The notes beneath the pieces were generated by a model that ran no database searches, was not told where the DNA came from, and worked only from the letters and a program-made list of their open reading frames with translations. From the NCBI GenBank assembly GCA_937895695.1, contig CALBLM010000068.1, positions 1 to 9,043 on the forward strand: a DNA stretch of 9,043 nucleotides, written 5' to 3'. The DNA comes from an uncultured Megasphaera sp. Lineage in GTDB: Bacteria > Bacillota > Negativicutes > Veillonellales > Megasphaeraceae. How positions within the stretch are numbered: position 1 is the first letter of the stretch; each line of letters begins with the position of its first letter. Both the position numbers and the translations under genes were made by a program. Of the stretch, positions 1 to 4,838 are shown in pieces.

Positions 1-4
1 TGAT

Positions 5-1039
5 TTAGTCTGCGTTATCATATTTATCATATTGTTCAACCTCTTCTTCCTCAATACTCTTGCGAATATGACCTACTACATCTTGCTCTACTAATTCGCC
101 GGCAACACGAATGGCATTTTTAATGGCTTTTGCCTTAGAACTGCCGTGGCAGATAATAAAGCTGCCATTGACGCCTAATAAGGGAGCACCGCCATATTCT
201 GTGAAGTCCAACCGTTTTTTCAGCGATTTGAGCGCAGGATAGACAGCCAACGCGCCTAATTTAGCAATAAAACCACTGTGTTTAATGGTGTCTTTGACTA
301 GGCGAATGATAAACATCGCCATGCCTTCGCCGAATTTTAAAATAACATTGCCCACAAAACCGTCACATACGACGACATCTACGGTACCTTCCGGTATATC
401 TCTGCCTTCTACATTACCATAGAAAGAAATGGTTTTCAGCTTTTCCAATAACGGATACGTAGCTTGGGACAATTCATTGCCTTTCGATGCTTCTTCGCCA
501 ATGTTTAACAACCCTACGGTAGGTTTATCTACGCCGAGGATATATTTTGCGTAATGGAATCCCATAATCGCCCCTTCCACTAAATGCTTGGGCTTGCTGT
601 TGGAATTGGCTCCTGAATCCAGCAATACAGTAATTCCGTTTTTAGAAGGAATCGGCGTCGCAATGCAAGGACGTTCAATGCCCTTGATGCGGCCCAGTCC
701 CAATAACGCCGATGTAACAGCAGCTCCCGTACTGCCGGCAGCTACCACAGCATCACAGGTTCCTTCTTTGACAAGTTTCGTTGCCACTACAATGGAAGCA
801 TCTTTTTTCTTCCGAAACGCTTGTGCCGGATGCTCACCCATATCAATGACCTGACTGGCATGGACAATCGAGAGACGTTCGTTTTCTTTTTCCCCAAAAC
901 TTGCCAGTACTTCTTCTATTTTTTTTCTATCACCTACTAAGACGACATCAAAGCGATACGCTTTGACAGCTTGAATCGCACCCAGTACGATTTCTTCTGG
1001 TGCATAATCGCCGCCCATAGCATCTACAGCTATTTTCAT
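5..1039 (-). CDS. plsX: Phosphate acyltransferase PlsX
   Basis: PlsX is a peripheral membrane enzyme that makes acyl-phosphate from acyl-ACP and phosphate. PlsY then uses this to form lysophosphatidic acid, the first step of phospholipid synthesis. The 344-residue product has the family's hallmark N-terminus MKIAVDAMGGD, then AAGSTGA (about 100-106), LLDSGAN (139-145), the GLLNIGEEASKG block (176-187), CDGFVGN (225-231) and the GGAPLLGVNG block (283-292). Length is normal for the family. I chose the ATG at 1039 because it gives the canonical N-terminus; GGAG lies about 12 bases upstream, which is a little far. An in-frame ATG at 1057 overlaps the fapR stop (TAATG) and would add six residues, so coupled initiation there is possible. 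The C-terminus ends in an unusually acidic tail (EEEEVEQYDKYDNAD). It follows fapR directly and should share FapR control. fabH may follow beyond the left edge. Confidence 0.96.
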   Translation of the reverse strand: MKIAVDAMGGDYAPEEIVLGAIQAVKAYRFDVVLVGDRKKIEEVLASFGEKENERLSIVHASQVIDMGEHPAQAFRKKKDASIVVATKLVKEGTCDAVVAAGSTGAAVTSALLGLGRIKGIERPCIATPIPSKNGITVLLDSGANSNSKPKHLVEGAIMGFHYAKYILGVDKPTVGLLNIGEEASKGNELSQATYPLLEKLKTISFYGNVEGRDIPEGTVDVVVCDGFVGNVILKFGEGMAMFIIRLVKDTIKHSGFIAKLGALAVYPALKSLKKRLDFTEYGGAPLLGVNGSFIICHGSSKAKAIKNAIRVAGELVEQDVVGHIRKSIEEEEVEQYDKYDNAD

Positions 1040-1056
1040 ACTTACGTTACGCTCCA

Positions 1057-1599
1057 TTATTCTAAAGATTCTATAATAAATTTCGTGCGAAATACTTCTT
1101 TCGCATTCTTTCGTATTTTCACCCATACATAGTATTTCTGGTCGCGGCGGCGAATCACTTCTGCCACGGCTATCAGCTTGTCCCCAACGGTAACAGGCTG
1201 TTTATATTTAATATTGGCTACAACAGGAATACATACAGGCAGATCCAGGACAGCTCTGGCAAGAGATGTTGCCTGGGCATACAAACACTGGGAACGCACA
1301 ATGTGCGCTTCATCTACCATATCTGCTGTTGCCGTCATCATGGAAATCGCATTACGACCAACTGTACAATCCACCAGTTCACCGACAAAACCGGAACTTT
1401 TCTGTTTAGGCTGCGCGGCTTCCGCTTTTTGTTTAATACGGATACGCATTTCCGGAATTCCCAGGGCCATACGGTCCAAACGGATAGTAGCTACACTGAC
1501 GGAAAATTCTTCAGCCAATTCTTCGTCATTAATAAATGGATTTTCTTCTATTCGCTTTTTTAGCAGGGTATGTCGTTTATCTCTCGCTATACGGACCAT
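1057..1599 (-). CDS. fapR: Transcription factor FapR, malonyl-CoA-responsive repressor of lipid synthesis
   Basis: FapR represses fatty-acid and phospholipid genes and is released from DNA by malonyl-CoA. The 180-residue product has an N-terminal winged-helix DNA-binding part with the family's typical run, roughly INDEELAEEFSVSVATIRLD (about residues 23-42), followed by the LGIPEMR linker start. A C-terminal hotdog-fold effector domain (about 75-180) contains the IVRSQCLYAQATSLARAV helix. Bacillus subtilis FapR is 188 residues, so length fits. The start is the ATG at 1599, preceded by AAAGGTG at a good distance. The longer TTG frame from 1626 would run into the operator and is unlikely. The gene sits between its own promoter and operator on one side and plsX on the other, with the stop TAA overlapping an ATG of plsX. 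Compared with B. subtilis, several ligand-pocket positions appear changed (see findings). Confidence 0.96.
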   Translation of the reverse strand: MVRIARDKRHTLLKKRIEENPFINDEELAEEFSVSVATIRLDRMALGIPEMRIRIKQKAEAAQPKQKSSGFVGELVDCTVGRNAISMMTATADMVDEAHIVRSQCLYAQATSLARAVLDLPVCIPVVANIKYKQPVTVGDKLIAVAEVIRRRDQKYYVWVKIRKNAKEVFRTKFIIESLE

Positions 1600-1616
1600 T
1601 TCATCACCTTTAACAA

Positions 1617-1633
1617 TTATGACCAAGTACTAA
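1617..1633 (-). promoter_or_regulatory. FapR operator in the fapR leader
   Basis: The minus-strand 17-mer TTAGTACTTGGTCATAA matches the known FapR box TTAGTACCTRGTCYTAA at 15 of 17 positions. It lies between the predicted transcription start and the fapR ATG, about 12 to 28 bases into the transcript. Binding there should block transcription of fapR-plsX until malonyl-CoA accumulates. The match was made by eye against the published consensus. Its position in front of fapR itself makes chance unlikely. Confidence 0.88.
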
Positions 1634-1651
1634 TAGTACATACAACTAGAG

Positions 1652-1680
1652 ATTATATAATGTTTCGCAAAGTTTTGCAA
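1652..1680 (-). promoter_or_regulatory. Sigma-70-type promoter of fapR-plsX
   Basis: On the minus strand a perfect -10 box TATAAT (1652-1657) follows TTGCAA (1675-1680, 4 of 6 to the -35 consensus) with a 17-base spacer. Transcription should start near 1645. The leader is then about 45 bases and carries the FapR operator. The -35 box lies immediately after the ydbC terminator. Confidence 0.8.
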
Positions 1681-1743
1681 GTATAAAGAAAAGAAGTACG
1701 CATTCAATCATTTCATGTCATTGAACTGCTGAACGCATACTTC
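1681..1743 (-). terminator. Intrinsic terminator of ydbC
   Basis: Reading the minus strand, arm 1730-1743 pairs with arm 1693-1706 over 14 bases, with two G-U pairs. The loop of 23 bases can itself fold partly. The stem is followed by TTTTCTTT. It begins seven bases past the ydbC stop codon and separates ydbC from the fapR promoter. The same hairpin read on the plus strand has no T-run, so it is directional. Confidence 0.82.
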
Positions 1744-1750
1744 ACACTCC

Positions 1751-1981
1751 TTAGTACTTATCAAAATCCATTTCATTTAATACATCGCGTAATTTTTCCA
1801 ATTCTTCCTTAGTCAGCGTAATGCCTTTCGTCATGGCCTGATAATCGGGATCCCAAGAACGCAGATCAAATTTAGGTGCGCGATTATTCCAGCTAATATA
1901 CGTTAATTCCTTGCGCCAGCCGTCCTTGTTTTCCGACAAGGTGCCGCACACATCTTCAATATTAAAATTTAATTGAGCCAT
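1751..1981 (-). CDS. ydbC: YdbC-family PC4-like single-stranded DNA-binding protein
   Basis: This 76-residue protein resembles the YdbC family, bacterial relatives of the eukaryotic coactivator PC4/p15, which bind single-stranded DNA as dimers. Family features visible are LSENKDGWRKELTYISWN (about 15-32), the PKFDLRSWDPDY block (about 36-47) and the KGITLTKEELEKL helix start (about 52-64). Together these give the small beta-sheet plus C-terminal helix expected of the fold. The ATG at 1981 has GGGAGGG seven or fewer bases upstream. The longer frame from 2017 would start inside the leader hairpin and adds non-family residues. It is a monocistronic unit with its own promoter and terminator between two envelope operons. 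Its cellular role in this lineage is not known; transcription, replication or repair support are possibilities. Confidence 0.88.
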   Translation of the reverse strand: MAQLNFNIEDVCGTLSENKDGWRKELTYISWNNRAPKFDLRSWDPDYQAMTKGITLTKEELEKLRDVLNEMDFDKY

Positions 1982-1996
1982 TGTATACCCTCCCAA

Positions 1997-2014
1997 AGAC
2001 GCACTGTCGCGTCT
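1997..2014 (-). promoter_or_regulatory. Leader hairpin beside the ydbC ribosome-binding site
   Basis: The perfect 6-base inverted repeat AGACGC / GCGTCT with a 6-base loop lies in the ydbC leader. It ends two bases before the Shine-Dalgarno GGGAGGG (1988-1994). A stem this close could modulate translation or protect the mRNA 5' region. It has no T-run, so it is not a terminator. No known riboswitch or thermometer is recognised. Confidence 0.5.
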
Positions 2015-2049
2015 CAATGATATTCATAGTAAAAACAACATCAGTTTAT

Positions 2050-2077
2050 ATAATAGCAAATATACCGTGTATGTCAA
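2050..2077 (-). promoter_or_regulatory. Sigma-70-type promoter of ydbC
   Basis: On the minus strand a perfect -35 box TTGACA (2072-2077) is followed, 16 bases later, by TATTAT (2050-2055, 5 of 6 to the -10 consensus). The predicted start near 2043 gives a leader of about 60 bases to the ydbC ATG. Confidence 0.78.
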
Positions 2078-2166
2078 TCATTAGTCCCTAAATCGCAGGA
2101 TTCCCTTTATAGCGAAAATCAATACCCCTTTACCGTGCCATATCATATTGGTATATACCCATTTAT
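2078..2166. other. AT-rich spacer between yitT and the ydbC promoter
   Basis: No gene fits here. It contains a 10-base palindrome GGTATATACC (2150-2159) just past the yitT stop, and an adjoining near-palindrome CCATATCATATTGG (2138-2151). I found no convincing GC-rich stem with a T-run, so how the upstream operon is terminated is unclear. Some readthrough into ydbC is possible. Confidence 0.4.
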
Positions 2167-3000
2167 TTAATGGGCAGAACGCCGTTTAAATAAGCCGCCA
2201 TGGGCTTCATTAATATCAAAAATAGAGATAAAGGAATTGGGGTCTACACGCCGTATCGCTTCTTTGACTTTGGTGACTTCCAAACGCGATACAACGCAGT
2301 ATAATACCATCGTTTTTTCCCGTTTATAGGCACCTTCACCGTTTAATAAGGTAACGGCGCGCCCCATATCAGTAAGACAACGGGATACATCATCATGATA
2401 CGATGTCACAATTAATAAGCCCTTCATTTCATCCAACCCATTGGTTACTATATCAATCATTTTATAGGCAATGAAATAAGCCACCAACGAATACATGGCA
2501 CTGTCCCAGCTAAAGACAAATCCTGAACTACCCAAAATAAACAAATTGAAAAACATGATAATTTCGCCAACAGAAAAGGGCGTTTTTTTATCAGCAATAA
2601 TCGCCAAAATTTCCGTGCCGTCCAGCGAGCCGCCCCAACGGATAATCAAGCCGACGCCCAATCCAATAATAATGCCCCCGTAAATAGTAGACAAAAACGG
2701 GTCCGATGTGACCGGCGCATAATGAATAAACTTGCTCCACCCAGACAAACACACAACCGAAAACAGGGACAGCATGGTAAATAATGCCCCTATTTTTTTA
2801 TATCCCAAAATAAAAAAGGGAATATTCAGCAGGACAATAAATACACTAAAGCTCACGCCTGTCAGCTGCGCCGCCATCAAAGCCAGTCCGACAACGCCGC
2901 CGTCAATAACCTGATTGGGCACCAAAAATACATCCAGCCCTATCGTATAAATCAATGCGCCAAAGGCCAAGCCCAGCACGCGCGCTCCATATGTCAGCAT
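2167..3000 (-). CDS. YitT-family membrane protein (DUF161 + DUF2179)
   Basis: This 277-residue protein has the YitT layout. Hydrophobic segments lie at about 8-28, 33-48, 52-66, 72-88, 105-121 and 145-163/168-185, and the region around 120-128 carries the RWGGSLDGTE motif typical of DUF161. A cytoplasmic C-terminal DUF2179 domain (about 193-270) has the KGLLIVTS strand, GAYKREKTMVLYCVVSR and VKEAIRRVDPNSFISI. The family is widespread in Firmicutes but its substrate or function is not established. DUF2179 resembles small ligand-binding or regulatory domains. The start ATG at 3000 has AGGGAGG six bases upstream and opens with MLTYGARVLG. The preceding YqgF-like gene overlaps it by seven bases (ATGCTGA), indicating translational coupling. 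It is the last gene of the DUF3084 operon. Confidence 0.9.
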   Translation of the reverse strand: MLTYGARVLGLAFGALIYTIGLDVFLVPNQVIDGGVVGLALMAAQLTGVSFSVFIVLLNIPFFILGYKKIGALFTMLSLFSVVCLSGWSKFIHYAPVTSDPFLSTIYGGIIIGLGVGLIIRWGGSLDGTEILAIIADKKTPFSVGEIIMFFNLFILGSSGFVFSWDSAMYSLVAYFIAYKMIDIVTNGLDEMKGLLIVTSYHDDVSRCLTDMGRAVTLLNGEGAYKREKTMVLYCVVSRLEVTKVKEAIRRVDPNSFISIFDINEAHGGLFKRRSAH

Positions 3001-3413
3001 GTTTTTCCTCCCTTTTCCCGTATATAGCGAAGACCAATAATCCAAGCGACGAAATCATCTACCGGTTCCGGCGGATACTGCAGTGCCAGCGGCACGAACC
3101 GCCGCCATCCTTTACGCGGCGTATATTTAAAATATAGCTTTCGTCCTTCTACGGTCGTATATCGTTCATCAATCAGCGAAAAGGTAATCGTTTTGTCGTC
3201 TTCGCGAATCCATGCTTCTACGCAAGGCTGCAAGTGTTTATGATTCGTACCATTTCCCATAACAATATGATGAAATTTCCATGTTTGATAGGCCTGCTGT
3301 AAATAAGAGACGAGCTGCTTTGTCGGAACAATCTTCTTTTCTACTAACGTACCATCGTCTTGTAATATAGCCGTTCCCGTTTTTTCCGAGCCCGGATCAA
3401 TCGCTGCAATCAT
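2994..3413 (-). CDS. YqgF/RuvX-like RNase H-fold protein
   Basis: This 139-residue protein matches the RuvC/YqgF branch of the RNase H superfamily, whose typical members mature the 5' end of 16S rRNA or resemble Holliday junction resolvases. Visible motifs are IAAIDPGSEKTG (2-13, with the first acidic residue D6 on strand 1), IVMGNGT (50-56), SLIDERYTT (79-87, with D82/E83) and PPEPVDDFVAW (114-124, with D119/D120). These supply the acidic residues expected of a metal-dependent nuclease. It differs from the classical short RuvX in its DPG start and C-terminal PPEPxDD block, which I recall from a cyanobacterial/Negativicutes subgroup, so it may be a paralogue. The start at 3413 has GGAGAG just upstream; an ATG at 3431 is possible but overlaps the previous gene. 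It sits between DUF3084 (10 bp gap) and YitT (7 bp overlap). Activity is inferred from the family. Confidence 0.82.
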   Translation of the reverse strand: MIAAIDPGSEKTGTAILQDDGTLVEKKIVPTKQLVSYLQQAYQTWKFHHIVMGNGTNHKHLQPCVEAWIREDDKTITFSLIDERYTTVEGRKLYFKYTPRKGWRRFVPLALQYPPEPVDDFVAWIIGLRYIREKGGKTC

Positions 3414-3423
3414 ATGCTCTCTC

Positions 3424-4707
3424 CTATTCATTCGTCGGTTCTACCAAAATATCTACCCCTAGCGGGCCGGCTGTATATGTATCACTCATGGTCACTGCCC
3501 GCAATACGACGTTGCTGCCATTGTACGATTTGATTTTCGCAATGGCATCAAACATTTCCGTGACGGTCACAGCACCGACATTGCCGGTCAACGGATCGGG
3601 CAGCATCCCCTTGAGCTGGGCATTTTTATTGACATTGTGAAGGAATCGCAAAACCAGCAGTTCCGTATCTTCTGTGGATTCTTGTGCCGGAAGTTTGGCT
3701 TCGTATACCGTTTCGCCGCGGCGATATACTAGCTGATTATCATACATTTCAATATGAACCAGTGTAGGTTCACCTAGCATAATATTGCCAGCTGCAATGA
3801 CGCGCAATAATTTCTTTTTATTGCCGGCCTGCTGTAACTCACGAATGACCGATTCAAATTCGTCAGGCGAAATATAAACGAGTACGGCATTTTCATCTTG
3901 AATGCCCAAGCGCCGGCAAATCATCGTATTCGTCTGATTCATGGCCTGACTGACTTCCTGCCGCGTTGCCGCTTCATTCATGCCGCCAGTCAAAACGATA
4001 CTGGACAATACTTCACCGGCTCTAAAAATCACAAAGCCTTCACGAATATGCGTCATCGTTTGATTTAACAATCGAATCCGTTGATCCAACGTTTGAATCG
4101 TCGTCATCATTTGCTGTTTCGTTTCTTCCAGCATGGTTAAATCCTTTTGGGCTTTTTCTTTATCTGATACGGCTGCATCTCTGGCTGCTTCGGCTTGTTC
4201 CTTATCCGTTTTCGCTTCATCCATGGCGACTTGAATAACCGACAGCTGCCGTGTTTTATCGTCTCGTGCCTGTTGTGCCTGCTGCAAGTCCAGCTGAGTC
4301 AGACGAATTTCTTCATTTTTTCCGTCTAATTGTGCCTGCTGCTGTTTCAATAATTCTTCATTAGAAGCGATAAGGCTGTTTTTATCGGCCAATTCGTTTC
4401 CCAATGCTTCTGCCTGCTTGCGCAGCGTATCCCGTTGTGCTTCCAATTCTGCTTTCTGCATCTGCAGTTGATGCATTCCGAATAAGGCAATACGTACATT
4501 TTTTGATAATACGGACATAACGCCTAGCGTAACGACGGCAATACTAATGCCTGTTAAAATCGTAATGACAATCGACGTATATTTGGGACGCAATCCAAAT
4601 AACACGATTTTTCGTTTGCCTACGCGAGAGCCGATTTTATCTCCTAAATACGCTATAATACCGCCCATAATGGACAATATAAACAGCATGACCCATCCGT
4701 ATTCCAT
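3424..4707 (-). CDS. DUF3084 protein: membrane-anchored coiled coil
   Basis: This 427-residue protein has two N-terminal membrane segments (about 4-22 and 43-67) joined by a basic loop (SRVGKRK). A long heptad-like coiled coil rich in A, E, Q, K and D (about 76-222) follows, then a C-terminal globular region (about 223-427) that starts FVIFRAGEVLSSIVLTGG. This is the arrangement of DUF3084 proteins, whose function is unknown; the shape suggests an envelope scaffold. The ATG at 4707 is chosen because AAGGAGG (4714-4720) lies six bases upstream. The longer frame from 4734 starts inside the -10 box. The gene opens an operon with a YqgF-like protein and YitT, and follows the LPS operon across a terminator. 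The coiled coil could be mistaken for SMC- or TolA-like proteins, but no ATPase motifs are present. Confidence 0.85.
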   Translation of the reverse strand: MEYGWVMLFILSIMGGIIAYLGDKIGSRVGKRKIVLFGLRPKYTSIVITILTGISIAVVTLGVMSVLSKNVRIALFGMHQLQMQKAELEAQRDTLRKQAEALGNELADKNSLIASNEELLKQQQAQLDGKNEEIRLTQLDLQQAQQARDDKTRQLSVIQVAMDEAKTDKEQAEAARDAAVSDKEKAQKDLTMLEETKQQMMTTIQTLDQRIRLLNQTMTHIREGFVIFRAGEVLSSIVLTGGMNEAATRQEVSQAMNQTNTMICRRLGIQDENAVLVYISPDEFESVIRELQQAGNKKKLLRVIAAGNIMLGEPTLVHIEMYDNQLVYRRGETVYEAKLPAQESTEDTELLVLRFLHNVNKNAQLKGMLPDPLTGNVGAVTVTEMFDAIAKIKSYNGSNVVLRAVTMSDTYTAGPLGVDILVEPTNE

Positions 4708-4713
4708 AATGCA

Positions 4714-4720
4714 CCTCCTT
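4714..4720 (-). promoter_or_regulatory. Strong Shine-Dalgarno deciding the DUF3084 start
   Basis: AAGGAGG on the minus strand sits six bases before the ATG at 4707. The longest open frame would begin upstream of it, within the promoter, so this site fixes the true start. Confidence 0.85.
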
Positions 4721-4729
4721 ATTAGTATT

Positions 4730-4758
4730 ATCATATAACATTCTGGTCATTCTGTCAT
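4730..4758 (-). promoter_or_regulatory. Sigma-70-type promoter of the DUF3084 operon
   Basis: On the minus strand ATGACA (4753-4758, 5 of 6) and TATGAT (4730-4735, 5 of 6) are separated by 17 bases. Transcription should start near 4723, giving a very short leader with the Shine-Dalgarno almost at its 5' end. The spacer is made of AGAATGAC-like repeats. Confidence 0.75.
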
Positions 4759-4761
4759 TCT
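4739..4761 (-). repeat. Three short tandem AGAATG repeats in the DUF3084 promoter
   Basis: AGAATG occurs at 4756-4761, 4748-4753 and 4739-4744 on the minus strand, spaced 8 and 9 bases apart, two copies extended to AGAATGAC. They span the -35 box and spacer. They could be a regulator site or simply low-complexity sequence. Confidence 0.5.
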
Positions 4762-4788
4762 CTAATTGTTATATTACAAATTATAAGT

Positions 4789-4834
4789 AAAAAAAAGCTA
4801 GCAGCACCGTTCCATGCGAACCATTGCTGCTAAC
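4789..4834 (-). terminator. Strong intrinsic terminator of the LPS export operon
   Basis: Reading the minus strand, arm 4825-4834 (GTTAGCAGCA) pairs with arm 4797-4806 (TGCTGCTAGC) over ten bases with one G-U pair. An inner GTTC/GAAC stem extends the hairpin, and eight uninterrupted T residues follow (4789-4796). It starts four bases past the lptF/G stop codon, so it clearly ends that operon. Confidence 0.92.
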
Positions 4835-4838
4835 TGCG

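Noticed and set aside
1040..1126. Longest plsX frame starting at 1126
   Set aside because: It would overlap about 70 bases of fapR and add 29 residues before the canonical MKIAVDAMGGD.
1600..1626. Longer fapR start at TTG 1626
   Set aside because: It would place the start inside the FapR operator, lacks a ribosome site, and adds residues before the family-typical N-terminus. ATG 1599 has AAAGGTG upstream.
1178..1633. Plus-strand open frame of 151 codons opposite fapR
   Set aside because: It lies wholly antisense to a firmly identified fapR, has no family resemblance, and its composition looks like a reverse-strand shadow.
1751..1767. TTAGTACTTATC at the end of ydbC as a second FapR box
   Set aside because: Only the first half resembles the FapR consensus. 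The second half does not match, and it lies in and just after the ydbC stop codon, away from a promoter.
3424..4707. SMC- or RecN-like ATPase, suggested by the long coiled coil
   Set aside because: There are no Walker motifs. Two N-terminal membrane helices and the C-terminal region fit DUF3084 instead.
4708..4734. Longer DUF3084 start at 4734
   Set aside because: It falls in the -10 box and upstream of the predicted transcription start; the AAGGAGG site serves the ATG at 4707.
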